The notes beneath the pieces are model-generated. The model saw only the letters and a list, made by a program, of their open reading frames with translations, was not told the DNA's origin and did no database searches. A program made the translations under genes and the position numbers. From contig NC_059474.1 of NCBI RefSeq assembly GCF_018139145.2, positions 44,782,344 to 44,846,343 on the forward strand: a stretch of 64,000 nucleotides of DNA. Direction: 5' to 3'. Shown here in pieces: positions 25,701 to 38,000 of the stretch (positions within the stretch are counted from its first letter, which is position 1; every line of letters begins with the position of its first letter). Source of the DNA: Gymnogyps californianus (taxonomy: Eukaryota > Chordata > Aves > Accipitriformes > Cathartidae).

Positions 25701-28700
25701 TGGTCTTAATACCCTTAGTGCTTTATCCAGACACTGGTTATAGCATTTCTACAGGAAAGAAAAGAACATTTCACACTCTGTACCAGAGAAGAGGATGTGT
25801 AAAGAATTAGGAATGCTTGTTAGGTCTGTAACTCAACACTTGTTCTACTTGACTAACTGTGCTCATTTCACTTAAAGTTTAAGTTACTGAAAGTTTATTA
25901 GAATAATAGGGAACTGGAAGCCTATGCAAGTATGTCCCTGTGAAAGGAAGGTGTTTGGTTTTTAGATCTATTAGCCTCATTTAAATACACTCAAATCCAC
26001 CACTTGAAGGAAAACACCCTCTCATTTTGAATTGACTGATGTGACCTCTTAGGAATTGAAAGAAATTAATAGTCTCCAAGCAGTTTTGGGGATGGGTACC
26101 AGCAACAAGGCTAGAAACTGTTTAAGCCCACACATGTATATTAGGTATTTCTAGTGCATTTCTTCCACTCTTGTTTTTTAAGTCAGAAAAATCTATAAGA
26201 AAACTCATAATTCTCTACCATTACAGTCAAATGCTGAAATGAAACCTCATTTTGCTGCCAGCAGTTGTAAGCTTGTATCACCTGTGTTAAGGAAATTAAC
26301 CAAAGAGGCAAGTATAGTATGAAATGGAAAAGCATTGCTGAAATGTTGCAGCCTAATGTAGATACTGGGGATGAGAGAATACTAAGTTATCTTCAACAGC
26401 TAATAAAATTGTTACACCTGTAAAATGTAACATTTTTTTTTAGGTAATGCAGCCCTGCTTTTGATTCTGTCAGTGCAGCATTCCTTTCCTGATCGCAGTA
26501 AAGTGTACCTGTATCTTATCCTGGGAGTCCTGGGCCTGGAGCTGATTAGCTCCCTGACATGCTTAGTGATTTACACAGGTGAGAGGCAATTTTTGCCTTC
26601 TTGAGTGAGACTTACTATAGCTGCTACTCACTGTTTTGTTTGCCCTCACAGCAGCTCACTTGGGGTACCCCAAGACATTTAACTGCAGCTATAAATACAG
26701 AATGATTCTGTGCTTGTAGCAGAACTAAGGCAAATGCAAAACAAATGGGAAGGTTGTCAGGCTTGATTTGGTCTCCAAGTGCTGCTAAATGAAAGTTCCA
26801 TGTTACCTCAAAGCTGTTGATCCAGTGAAGTGGCAATAAATGCATAATTGTTCCAAAAGTGTCCTGTGAACAGGCTTGTCTGTTTTGCGGAGTGTTCTCA
26901 AATGTGTACACCACAAGCTGTGAAGCAGTAAGAGCGACCTGGCTTAATCAGAACTGCTTCTAGGATTTACATGTGGGACTTGCATAGTTGATGGTGTGAT
27001 TGTGCCCTACTCTCCAGACTCTTCCTCTTTCCCTGGTCCCACCTCAAAAGTTTCAGTTCTTTGTCACTAAAATGGAGGATTCCCTCTAATGAATGTTTAA
27101 AAAAAAATCATGGCTTTTGGAATCTGTGCTAATACTAAAATAAGGTACTGCTTCATAAAACTGTGAGGCATTGTTTTGTACTGTCACTGTTGGCTTGTAA
27201 GGTTATCTGCTTTTAGGTTTGGTGTAACTTATCAAGACTTGATAAACCTCTTTCCATTAAACTATTGCAGAACTACCTAAAATGTTGATTAATAAATGCT
27301 TGAACCAAATAGTTTTCTCTGATCTTATCTTAAAAACTATTTGGCTTTATGGCTTGTATTAACTTAAATGAGAATAACTGGATTGAAAAAAAAAACACTG
27401 AAAAGGTACAAGACACTAAAAAATGTAATTATCTTTGTTGCCCAAAGAAAACTAGAGATGTTTACTGTGAAGTCCATGTCTGTTTAAATGACATATATTT
27501 CCTGCTCTTGAGTTAGGATAGTTTATACTCCTGCCTCTGAGATGCTGCTTTCTGATTATTTGCAGCTACAAACAAGGAGATGACACCTTAGCTAAGTAGC
27601 CTCAGTACCACTGGTTTCTCTGGGGGTGAGGGGAACAAAACAATGGGCAAAACTTACAGTTTGCTCCTGACTTCTAATCAAACAGGAGAAAGTAGAGCAG
27701 AAATATCTCCTTCAGGACTGCATGAAGCTTAAAACTTAGTCATTTCTATGGTGGTCAGTGTTTGTGTTAATCTAACTTCTTTTGTGATTTCATAATTAGT
27801 AATTAATCTAGGATGTCTTTTCGTTTGGAGAAGACTACTTTATGTTCTTCGTAATGTAACAACGCACAGAGAAATACTGCCAAGTAGCTTGGTCATCTAG
27901 GAAATAAAATCTATTCTTGACTCTCCTGCAACAACACTGAAATCAAAATGCAACAAGAAATAAGGTCCCAGCTCTAAACTATATCCTCCTCTTACGACTT
28001 TGCAGAGGCCTGAATGCTGTAGGCTTGTCAGGCTTTCCCCTGAATGGACCAGCATGGCTCAAGTAGACTAACTGTCCTCTGGAGGAATAAAGGCAATGAT
28101 GAGGGAACGCAAGCATGGCAGTCCTAGAGAACTATTCCAAGAATGCTGGAGATCATCCCTTCTTTGCATATGCATACTTACTTTCCTGGGAAACTCAGGA
28201 AATAAGAGATAAATTGCAAAACTTAATAGAACTTAATAGAATGTCAGGAATTCCAGTGAAATGCTATTTCTTACCCAGAGCCCTCTTGGAGCTCAAAGAG
28301 CTACATTGTGTGTCTCTTACCCTGGCAGAAAAGGATAAGCAACTGCAAGAAAGTTGACCTTCATAGTAGTAAAGTCTGAGCCTGGACTTCCATAAGAGCT
28401 CTCAAGCTATCTTTCTGCTTATTTGTCACAAAAAGGGTCTTATTTCCTAGTTTGTGCTGTGCCAGTTCCTGTGCCCATCAAATCCATTAACCAACTTATA
28501 CCAGGAAGTTGTGGGGTGCAATGTTTTGCTTTCCAGCTGAAGGAGGCTTGAACGATCCAGTGAGTCCCGGAACCAAGGTGAAGGAGGGGCAGAGCTGCCT
28601 TGCTAGGAAGGAGTAAGGCAGTTCTTTTTGGCAACACTACCTTATTTCCTCAGCAGCCCCCAAGCAACAGTCTAAGCTTCATTCTCTAAAGCTTGGTGTG

Positions 28701-31700
28701 CAAAACTAGGGTTGATTTTTATGTAACTTAACACTTGCCTCAAGATGAGGAAGATCTCCAGTCACCCTAGGTTGCCTTTTCTAGTGGGTGGTGTAACTGG
28801 TTTTCCATCCCAATACATCTTGAGGTAAGCTAAGAGTCTGCATGCACATCTGTCTCATGTAGTGATGGTTTTTTAGGTTTTTTAGGTTTTTTAACATTTT
28901 AAGCATCAAACTAAAGCTCTTCTGAAGCAAAACAAATGTATTTGGCCAGTTTTGAAAATAGCATGAGAATCGGTAGTAATAGTGATGCTCAGATAATTTT
29001 TTTCTCTGAGCAGAGTATGTGACTGAGAAGCATGAAGCTTCTTTAGTAGGATAGTTTTAAGGGCAGTTCTCTGCTCAGGGTTAGAGTGCCCCTCTCCAAG
29101 GCAAGCACTTAGCAGATACCACTTACTGTTAAGATAGTATCAGCTAATGTAGGTGAGCAACAATGGGGAGATTAAGGTCACTTTATGCTAGCAACTCATG
29201 ATAAACCCCTTTCTTGTGTTAGTATATTACTCGTAAATTTTGGAGGGAAGGTAGCAGCAGTTCATACATTGTTTCTCCATGGTAGAATAATTATTTCTTA
29301 ACTACTAGAATGGGGCATAAATGCTTATCTGTAGAAGGTTCATGTACCTGACTTATTTTCATTTAAATATTACTGCCTCACAAACGAAAGTGGTGGCATG
29401 GAATACCTAATTGTAATTCTAAGTATTTGTTCTTGCTTGTTGGAGCTATTTTATGAATTGTATGATGCCTAATGTCCTGTGAAGTACTACTGCCTTTCTT
29501 AAAATTGTCTCCATTCAGCAGTGTATGTATATATAGCTGTAGGATGCAGAGGCAGGGATTCAGAAATCTGCAAGAATTGCTGTGATTGACCTATAACAGA
29601 CTTGACATACATAAATCATTCAAGTGAGGTAAATGCGCATGGAATGAAGTATGATACAGACAGCTCTAAATGTCAGCTTACTATTGTAAGTTTGTTATTG
29701 ATAGGATAGGGAGTCAAGCTTTAAAAGGTTTACTAAATATATATATTTAATGACTTTCTTGCATACTTCTAATATCACTTGACCAAAAGACTAACATTCC
29801 CACAAACAATGCATGTTGGGAATTCCACATCCATTCCTTCGTGGCTTTATTTGTAGAGGAATACCATCATAGGAATAACTAACCTTTGAGCCTAACTTGT
29901 AGTTAACCTCTGGAGGGTCTTTGTATTGTTTTAGCAGGGTGGCCTGTAATAAACCCCATCATATTATTGACTTGTAAGGACAGTCTTTTTCTGCTGCAGT
30001 AGTGTGGATTTCTCATGGAGCTGGACTCTAATGTTTTTAGTGGCATTAGATGTATTGCTTCACAGCAGCCCTAACTGCAGAGTCCCAAATGTGTACTCCA
30101 GATCTCTTGTACATTCCCTGAATCAGGGTCTGATACTGAATGGCTTCAAATATTTTCAGTTTCCTTCCGGATATAATGCAGAGGGTGCCTACAGGTTCTC
30201 CCACCCCTACTTGTCCCCATTCCACATCTGTTTAAATTTAGTCTTAAACTTTATTCATGGTGCCCAGGAATTACTTTTGGTTTTGATAGCCAATGTTGCA
30301 AGGTTCACGCTGTGAAGCTGATCGCAGAGCCACTCTGGGTTAAATACTTAATGGCTTTCTGTAGCAAGTCTGCCCTAGTTTTAGAGCAGGCAGACAAGCT
30401 GCTGCTTCATTGCAGGTAGTCTAGTTAAAATAGTATTTATCAAAGAGCTTAAGTTAGGAGTGCTGACCTAATACTAGTATCAAAAATTTTTACAATTTTT
30501 TTTGTGGCATGTTGCTTAATTTATGGCCTGAATTTGGAGACTGAATCTCAGTACCCTCTCAAAGGCAACTAAGGTTTCACCCTCTCTTAGATGACATTAA
30601 ACTTTGCAGATGTTAAGCAGTGTGTTCAAGCTTCCCTATTCAGGTCTTCACTTCACTGTGGTCTTTTAAGCAGCAGGGCTGAGGAAAAAAACAACAAAAC
30701 AAAAAAACCCCACCAAACCACCACTAACTTACAATGAAAGCCATTCCAGAAATGAGCAGAGATAGATTCTGCTTTTTCTTTCCTTCCTCCCCGCTCCCCA
30801 GATTCCCTTATTGTCTTTCCATCTCCTATCATAAGGCAATCTTATTGTTTGTTACAGATTTTTTGTTTTTTAACTTGGAGCCTGGTGATAAAGCTCTTCT
30901 TTTTTTGGTTGCTTTCCAACTAATTTATAAAACTCTGTTGCAGTGAAAATAAGCAACTTCAATCGTGCGAAGCCAAGACCTGACATAATTGAAGAAGAAA
31001 AGATGTATGCCTACCCTAGTCACATTACCTCAGAAATTGGATTCAGGTAAGATTTTGCTGTGTTCAGCCATGGTATATGAGTAACACTGACTAAAGTAAT
31101 TGCATTACTTTCTGTAGACTTAGATATAATCTTAAATCTGTCAACCAAAGCAGAGGTGGGAATAATAGTTCTGAAGGAAACTGTATGCTTAAGGCTGCCA
31201 TTTTACATGCACAGATGAGAAGCAGCACAGTCTTGCACTTTCTACACAGTAATAGTAATTTGTTATGATACAGAAATCCTCAAACATGAGGACAGAAATG
31301 ATTTGACCATTTATGGCTGGTTGTGTGAATCTTTGATGTGCTATAAATCACTGTGCTTAATCTGGCTTAGTTGACTTCATATGGGAGTTTGAGGAAAGAT
31401 ACTGGTGTCTTACACCGTTACTTAAAGTATGTCTACAGAAGCCTAGCTTCTTCAACCAGTTCTTTCAGGGAAGGAGATATCTTGTGGGCAGTTGATAGAT
31501 GAAGAAGAAAACTGCAGCTTTGTTCTGTGCCAGCAGTTGGACATGAGATTCGAGCAAGGGATTTGGAATATATTTCCAGTTTGGGAAGGAACTTTAAAGG
31601 TGGGTGGGGCACTTAAGAGGTAAAGAAGTTCTCAGTGAGACAGAGAAGGTATCCAACATCAACCTCACAAGCACTGAGACTTGTTGCTTGTTTGTCCTTT

Positions 31701-33508
31701 GTGTACCTTCTGACTGCTTGAACGTCTTCCAGTTGCTGAAATGAATCTGGTATGACTTAACAAAAACCAATCATCACAACTAAAATGGATTTCCATATAA
31801 GAATTTATTTAGAAATTTTCTAATACAGTATGACTTGCTTCTGTATGTGTGCCTTAGTAAAAAGTTGAAGTGCAGAGATGACTAATACTTTGGCACTTCC
31901 CCTGGTGTCCTAAATACAGCATGCACATGCTTTTATGGAACTTGGAAGTAGATGTCCAGGATACAGGAAGGATTTAGAGTTGTCTTGCATTTTGATACAA
32001 TGTCTGACTTCCATCTTGATATAAACACCATGGTGAATGCATGGTGGACCTCATTCCTTTCTCATTCAGCTTCTTCCCTGAGAAATTCTCAAATGCCTGG
32101 GGAATGAGTCTGCAACAATGACCAGCTGAGGAAAAGACTGATTATTTTTGATTAAAGAGTGCAAGCTTCCTGTGAGAACTGATTGCAAAACAGTTATTTT
32201 AATTCAACTCTATACAACTCTGACTCTCTTTCCCTTGAGAGTTCAGGGCTATTGAAAAGTGAATCCTGTCAGCCCTTCAGTTGACCCCAGTTATAAGGCT
32301 GTTTTTTGAATATTATGACTTCTACAACCTAAGCTACTGACCAGGACCTCTTCTGGTGCTTTAAGTTGATAGTGCCGATTACTGGTTAAGGTTGCAAGCC
32401 TACTGTCTACAAACTTGTTTTCTTTTATTTTTTCCAGTTTAACTACAGTAGGTTTTTAACTGGATCTAAGCTTTTTTCCACTCTAGCTAGCCTCCTCAGC
32501 ACTTTCTAAGAACTATGAAAAGGACAATGTTCCCCCACAAAATGCTGCAAGGCTGAGGAGCAACTTTCTAAGCTCCAAGATGCTCACATGTGACTAAGAG
32601 GGCAGATTCTCAAGTCAGCTAGGAAGAAATAATGTGTAAGGGAAGACTGGAATATGCTCAGGCATTGGTACTTGTTCTTGCTGTATTCTTAAAAGTTCTA
32701 ATTATAGATTTAATGGAATTCTGTACTTTTACAGATTTTTCTCAGTTAACTTGGCTTTACTTAATGTTGCAGTGTTACTATCCTAGTTAAAATGAAGGAT
32801 GTCTGAAAGCTGGAGATATTTTAAGTTGGAGTTAGCTGTACATGAAGTTGTAGATCTGAAATAGCACAACTGTTTGGTGCTGATGCTGTTAAGGTATTGT
32901 GACAGATAATATCACTGTATAGAGTAGTATATCATGTATGCTACTGCAGGTTAGTCAAGAAATTGTGGTCTTAAACAGCTTATGATCCCCACAGCTGAAT
33001 GAAAATACTATGCCTGCTTAAAATAAACTTTCTAATGTATTTGGAAAAGGTGCCATGGATTTCTTAGTACAATTCAAGCATATTGTCTGGCTCACTAACT
33101 TTAAGTTTGTTAAAGAGTAAGAACTGTCATACTACTACAACTTTTCTGTAACTGTCTAGCAGGAGATATGCAACTTGATTATGTATACATGGTATGAAGT
33201 TTAGGCAAACTTTTTTCTCTTCCTGCCTTCTCATGCAAGATTGCCTCCTCTCTCAAAAGTTGAGATCAACAAAAGTAAAACTGAAGGAAGCCACTTGTTT
33301 AAGTATTTGTTAATGAGGTCTGTTTTGTATGTTAGAAAGCTGCTGTTGCTTATTGAAACCCATATTCACTTTGGTTATTTCAAGGGAAAATTCAAGTTTA
33401 GAAGAGATAGTTGAGAAGCAAGGAGATGTAATAGAGTATCTTCAGCGACACAATGCACTGCTCAGCAAGAGACTATTGGCACTAACATCTCAGCAAATCA
33501 AAACTTAA
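16401..33508 (+). CDS. TMEM192: TMEM192, lysosomal transmembrane protein 192 (six coding exons, complete)
   Basis: The exons are 16401-16442, 19275-19421, 24130-24394, 26444-26578, 30944-31046 and 33385-33508. Joined, they give 816 bases and a 271-residue protein, the human length. TMEM192 resides in late endosome and lysosome membranes; its molecular activity is not well defined. What is visible: an acidic dileucine sorting motif EDDPLLD at residues 24-30; hydrophobic segments at about 50-75, 97-114, 151-164 and 172-197, fitting the family's four-helix topology; a [16 protein letters not shown] block at 77-92 with a sequon at Asn90; the conserved YRSTRHLKR at 135-143; and a C-terminal heptad-like helix at about 233-262 ([20 protein letters not shown]). 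The tail ends LTSQQIKT and lacks the cysteine that human TMEM192 has at 266. The match to the human protein is strong across all exons, from memory. Confidence 0.96.
16443..19274 (+). other. TMEM192 intron 1
   Basis: The intron is about 2.8 kb and begins in the CpG island. It ends in the acceptor TTCTGTTCCAG. It contains a perfect 12-base inverted repeat around an A-tract at 18554-18588, and no other recognisable feature. Confidence 0.85.
18554..18588. repeat. Perfect inverted repeat with A-tract loop
   Basis: TACCTTTTACTT at 18554-18565 is the exact reverse complement of AAGTAAAAGGTA at 18577-18588. The 11-base spacer is all A. In the sense intron RNA it could fold into a short hairpin. No known family is recognised. 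Confidence 0.85.
19275..19421 (+). CDS. TMEM192: TMEM192 exon 2
   Basis: Forty-nine codons in phase 0 at both ends, bounded by TTCCAG and GTAAGT. The exon carries residues 15-63: the acidic dileucine motif EDDPLLD, the LRPRFHAIP segment, and the first half of transmembrane helix 1. Confidence 0.95.
20150..20250 (+). mobile_element. CR1 LINE, 3'-terminal fragment
   Basis: The segment reads like the CR1 3' end: a block resembling GTGGTGGACTTGGCAGTG, then TTAATGATCTTAAGGGTCTT and TTCCAACCTAAATGATTCT, ending in the characteristic ATTCT-type terminal repeats at about 20233-20249. CR1 is the dominant LINE of birds and other reptiles. It is 5'-truncated, and the left border is uncertain because divergence blurs it. 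Confidence 0.8.
20655..21246 (+). mobile_element. Solo LTR of an endogenous retrovirus (bird type)
   Basis: A 592-base element begins TGTTGTGGTTTAACCCC and ends GAAACCAGGACA, so it has TG...CA ends. A CATC tetranucleotide flanks it on both sides (20651-20654 and 21247-21250) as a probable target-site duplication. No internal gag, pol or env sequence and no second LTR are present, so it is a recombination-derived solo LTR. A TATA-like TTTATATA lies at 20966-20973 in the same orientation as TMEM192. I recognise the sequence type from memory as an abundant bird LTR, probably ERVL-like. The class assignment is less certain than the LTR call itself. Confidence 0.88.
20710..20726. repeat. C17 homopolymer in the solo LTR
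   Basis: A run of 17 C lies in the 5' part of the LTR, where related copies carry a shorter C-rich stretch. Length error in assembly or replication slippage is likely. Confidence 0.9.
24130..24394 (+). CDS. TMEM192: TMEM192 exon 3
   Basis: The exon is 265 bases, starts in phase 0 and ends after the first base of the Gly152 codon (ACAG|GTGAAG). It encodes the rest of helix 1, the cysteine-containing loop (Cys77, Cys87), helix 2 and the basic RSTRHLKR block. If unspliced, the frame continues 22 codons into the intron to a stop at 24462. Confidence 0.96.
24395..26443 (+). other. TMEM192 intron 3
   Basis: About 2.0 kb of AT-rich sequence. The open frames at 24606-24818 and 25302-25561 have no recognisable content. 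Nothing else was seen. Confidence 0.85.
26444..26578 (+). CDS. TMEM192: TMEM192 exon 4
   Basis: The exon is 135 bases between TTTTTTTTAG and GTGAGA. It encodes residues 153-196, with the conserved VQHSFPD between hydrophobic helices 3 and 4. The split codons on both sides (G|GT and G|TG) restore Gly152 and Val197. Confidence 0.96.
27305..27344. repeat. 12-base inverted repeat
   Basis: CCAAATAGTTTT at 27305-27316 is perfectly complementary to AAAACTATTTGG at 27333-27344, with a 16-base loop. It is a possible hairpin in the intron RNA, with no known role. Confidence 0.8.
28867..28893. repeat. Tandem repeat, three perfect 9-base units
   Basis: GGTTTTTTA is repeated three times without error. 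The copies are identical, which suggests recent slippage. Confidence 0.9.
30944..31046 (+). CDS. TMEM192: TMEM192 exon 5
   Basis: The exon is 103 bases between CTGTTGCAG and GTAAGA. It encodes residues 198-230 after the split Val197: [19 protein letters not shown] and then [13 protein letters not shown]. This is the cytosolic stretch after the last helix and is highly conserved with human. Confidence 0.96.
31047..33384 (+). other. TMEM192 intron 5
   Basis: About 2.3 kb of AT-rich sequence. No repeat or exon was recognised. Confidence 0.85.
33385..33508 (+). CDS. TMEM192: TMEM192 exon 6 (coding part, with stop)
   Basis: The acceptor is GGTTATTTCAAG and the stop TAA is at 33506-33508. It encodes residues 232-271 after the split Arg231: [18 protein letters not shown], then [15 protein letters not shown], then QQIKT. 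The conserved part is a predicted coiled coil. The last few residues differ from human and contain no cysteine. Confidence 0.95.
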
Positions 33509-35055
33509 CAGTATTTGGAAAACTGCTGCTGGAGCTCTGGAGGGAACATGAGGTAATGTAATATCCAGACTGATTTGTACAGATGACTCTTCTTCAATCA
33601 TCTTTCACATTTTGAAATAGAAGTTAAGCTGGAAAGATGAGCTCTGCATACACTATAAACCTAGTACAACTGGACACTCCGTCTCTCTTCAAATCATCAG
33701 TTCTGAAAAGTTCTGGAGCTTCAAGGATTTTTAATTCCTAATAGGTTAAAGTTGGACCGGAGGTAATGGTTTAACTTTGTTCAGTGGTTGCTATTATTTT
33801 GTACTGCTGTAACCTTTAAGCTTCAAACTACCAAAGCATTTTATGTTTCTAGAATACAAACTTTTTCTCTCGAAAAATCTGACTTTGCAAAGGATGTCTT
33901 TTCAGTTTCTGGTGCTGAAGCTGAGACTAGATGTGTTCTGTCACTGAGTCCTGTTACTTCCAGTGTTAGAGGTGGTGTACTTCAATAATCCTGTACAAAG
34001 TAGATATTGCTTTCTAGATCAGTCTCCTTTTCTCCTTTGTCAAGAAAAGGAATGAAACTGTTGGCTGTGCCAGTGGAGAAATTTGATATCCAATTTAGGA
34101 TTTAAAAAAAAGCGGTGGGTGCCCTAGAATGGCAAATCTCACATAAGTGTGTGGTACAAAACAATGTCATAAGCGATTTGAGCAGTTGTTCAGAATTCTG
34201 GCTTTAAAATCTGTAAGAGGGATCTTCAGGGCTGATGACTTTCCCATTACTAGGAGTCTGTGTCAGCTAATAATCGAAGATTCCTACTCTGCCAACTGAA
34301 CTAACTTAATACAAAAATACTTGAGTAAGCTTTTTTGTTGACCTAGTAACTAACTTGTGTTGAATGGGTTTAAAGATCCTGTTAAAGATGCATCAGTTAC
34401 ATGCATCCTTTCTCTTTACTTTGACTCTTCAAAAAAAAAAGTCAGCTTCATGATTCAAAAGTTAAAGTTGTGTATGTGGGGAGGTGAAAAGCAGCAGAAG
34501 ACAGAAAGGACTTCTAGAAGTTAGAGAAACAAGAATTTTTTTGCTGTATTTCATGAATTTATTGGGAAGGCTGGTGAAAAACGTTCTGTTCTGGGTACTA
34601 CTTTGTCTACCAACATAGACCAAGAATTATTTTAGAAGCAAATACCTCTGTGGGGACAGGGTAATCGCTAGTCAAAACTGGGAAGAAGGCTCTCATGAGG
34701 AGTGGTCTTGTAGTTGAATATAAGAAAAACAAAAGAAAATGAATCCATCCTACTTTGGTCCTAGAAATAACTAAACTGTTTAGTGTGCAACAAACATGGG
34801 GGTTATCTCATTTAAAGGAAAACAATAAATATTGAAGGTCTTGCTGCTATCCAACACTAGACTGTTCTCCTTAACTGTTGTTTCTTGAAAATGCAGGCAG
34901 GATTTTATAGTATACATGTAAGGAATACAAATGTTTTTGGTTTTAGAACTCAGGTTTTGATGTGATTATGTATATCAATTTATATAATTTCTATGAAAAG
35001 CAGTAAAATGTGACTGTGAAGTTCATGCACAATAAATGCAACTAAGGAGAAGCGT
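33509..35055 (+). other. TMEM192 3' UTR
   Basis: This is AT-rich sequence from the stop codon to shortly after the AATAAA at 35031. The frame at 33788-33988 lies in the UTR and has no recognisable content. The end is inferred from the hexamer; cleavage is expected about 15-25 bases past it. Confidence 0.7.
35031..35036 (+). terminator. TMEM192 polyadenylation signal
   Basis: A canonical AATAAA followed by a T/G-containing stretch (35055-35070). A second AATAAA at 34824-34829 could give a slightly shorter transcript. Confidence 0.65.
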
Positions 35056-38000
35056 GAATTCTGTCATTTCTAAGCTCATCTACAGTTGAAGACTGTTCCA
35101 ACAGGCGATCTGTGCAGATTTTCTGTTATGCTGAAGTTCTCACAGCACAGTTTTGGCACTTAAAACTAGCCAAAAACTGTTATGACAAGGATAGCTATGC
35201 ACTCTTTTTGAAGCTTTAAGTTTAGTTTTATTCTTTCCTGGGTAACGTTTTTCTGTTGCACTTCAGACTTTCCCTGCTACTCCTGTTTCTCTCCAACACA
35301 GAGGAATAGGCTGCATAGTGTAGCAGAACAACTTTACTGTATTTTGAGGGCATTGCTCATACCCTCCTCCTCTCCTTCATGGCCACTTACAGTAAAACTT
35401 GGATTAACCAGCAGTATTGCTTTCCGTGGAACATGGCAGCTGGAAAGAGAAGTGCAGGTTGCCATGTGTGAACATGCACATCTCCTGCCCTCTGTAATTC
35501 ATAGCTCTTCATAAGTACATAAATGATTAACAACTTGCAACAACCACCCCCCATTTTTATATCTTTATCATACCCCCACTGTATCTTGTATTCTTAGTAT
35601 CTTTAAGCTTTTGGAAAAAAACCCAGCTTTTCACATTTGTACAGGCTCCAACTAGGAGCTAGCCCTCTTTACTCACCCTGAACACTTTCTAACCTGTGGC
35701 CATGGTAGGGCTACAAAGAATTGTCAAGTAGGAGGTACCGGAGCATGGCAAGGACTGCACACACCGGTAAGTGTCAGCCCTAAGCCCCTTGGCAGCATCT
35801 TTGCACCAGATGGTGCAAGAACAGCCTTTGCCCTGCTCAGAGGCAGATACACTCCCTGGCACCACAGGGGAGGTGATGCGGCTCCCTGCCTGGGTGCAAG
35901 GCATGCTGTGACACTATGCTCATTGTGATGTCATGGCAAAGCAGTGTGGCATGGCGTGCTGGATGTAGTAGGCCTGCTTGGCAGCAGGCATCTGCCTCCT
36001 CCTGGCCACTGCCCCAGCACCACCCCCCCAGGCTGGGGGAAGGTCCCACTGGCATGGCTAGTGCTGCCTGGCACCTGGCAGCCCTTCCCATGACCAAGCT
36101 CATTGGTCTACAGCGAGTGGTGGCAGAGCTGGTCAGGGGGACTCGATGTGCAAGCTGGTGCTCAAAATGCAATGTAAAAGGGGCAAATGGCTGCTGTTGT
36201 GCAAGCGAGAGAAAGCTCAGCTGTGGCCTTGCTGCATCTGACATGCCACAGCTCTGAAATTGGATGCTGAGTCCTAAATTTTGTGGTTATGCTGCCTCTT
36301 GCTTATTGGAAACCCCTCTGCCAGTGCAAGGTTAGGTGCTGGGCATTGTGGTGGCTAATGCTGTGTGACCAGCTTTGGAGCAACCCTTGATCCATCACCA
36401 GTGCCACAGCCTGGGTGACTGTCCCTGCAGCATCGGCACCTGATCACAGGCTGGATTGTACTGTCTGAAGTAAAACCCATAGCATGCTGTATACTCAGTA
36501 AGCAGTAAAGCGTTAGGTCCAAGTTTCAAGGGAAAAAAGTATCGCCTTGTGAACACAGTGGTTTGCACGTGCTCTGCTGCAAAGCAGTGCTTTGCTAACC
36601 ACCAACACAGCCTTTCTCAGGCATGGTGTGGCAAACCTGTGCATGGGTGGATACATGTGAATCTGAACAGCTGAAGAAATTAGTGATGCTCTTTATGTAA
36701 TTACAGCTGCTGAAATGCATAAATATTTGCAGGTCCATGGTCTTGGTAAGAGCTAGTGGATTGCAACTGGGGTGTCAAGAAGATAATGAAAAAGAAGGAA
36801 TGTTTCCTAATATGTTGCAACTGTACACTTAAAAAAAATCATGTATTCTGTTTTTTATTTTGTTTTTATAATTATTCAGTTCATACCCCAATAGCTTTTT
36901 GTTTCTGTAGAAAAACAATTAATATATTTTTCAGGTTTGGGAAAACAAGTATTTCAGTACGGAAACATAAGAGATTCAGAGTTGCCCAAAAAATGTTCAC
37001 ATTGTGGGTTTTTTAATAATTTCTAGATGAAATGCTGAAGTGTGCTAAATATTTTGTACTCATGAAAGAAAAGACATTGTGATGATCTCATGTGAACGCA
37101 CATCATATATGAGGGAAAAACTCTCAGTCAATATTTGTGTTTTGTCTTTCTGAATAGCTCATAGTAGAAATTCTATACAACACTTTAGTATTTCACCTCA
37201 CAAAGGAAATCACTGATTGTAAAAGACTTTAACAGGATTTTCATGCTTTAAGATGCTACATGAATATGCAGTTAAGCAGGCTTGCCCCACTGAAGGTCAT
37301 TCTTAATCTAAAAAAAAAGTTGTGTCAAGGACCAAAGGCACTTCGGCAGACACCAATCTAACCTTGAGGTAACTCGAGAGACATGAAAAAGCATCCTCAG
37401 TGTTGGCATGAGTTAGGCTTTTAGGCATTATTGCTAAGTAAAGACACAGGTTGCGCTGTTTGTGCTGTTGGATTGCTTCCCACTTTGCACAAGTATTTTG
37501 CGGCTGATCACTAGCAAGGAAGATAAAGGCCATCACAGTAGTGAGAGATCAGTATGCTAATGGTACTTGTCTGATGATAGTCAAACATTTGAAACTTATT
37601 TACCATACTAATGCTTCTCCTGATTGACGTTGATATAAATCTTATGTGACTCTTAGCAAAATTTGGCTTTGTGTGTACAGACACTGAGATATTTATAGCA
37701 TATGTATGTGGCGTAAGGGAAATATTTCCAGTCTTTATTCTTCTATAATTTCCTTTTTTCCATACTGGAAAGGAAAGAGGTGAATTGTTTATTATCCTTT
37801 GGGAACACACTAATCTGCTGTTTCTCACCGCAGCCTTACATTTACCTCTATTTCCTGTTGACCTGCTATTACATCATTTTGTATCTTACTCTAAAATAGC
37901 TAATATAATTTAAAAGACTTAATGAAGCGGACTTTCAAATAAAATTTAAATTTTTTCCCACATAACAACCTATCTACAAGACAAGGAGTTAGTTCTAAGT

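Larger units (their letters stand above)
26579..30943 (+). other. TMEM192 intron 4
   Basis: About 4.4 kb. It contains a 12-base inverted repeat (27305-27316 with 27333-27344), a doubled decamer (28221-28240) and three perfect copies of a 9-base unit (28867-28893). The 80-codon frame at 28115-28357 has no recognisable homology and is treated as chance. Confidence 0.85.

Noticed and set aside
28115..28357. 80-codon open frame in TMEM192 intron 4, with a protein-like composition
   Set aside because: I could not match it to a retroviral or cellular family. One doubled decamer lies inside it and no related sequence flanks it.
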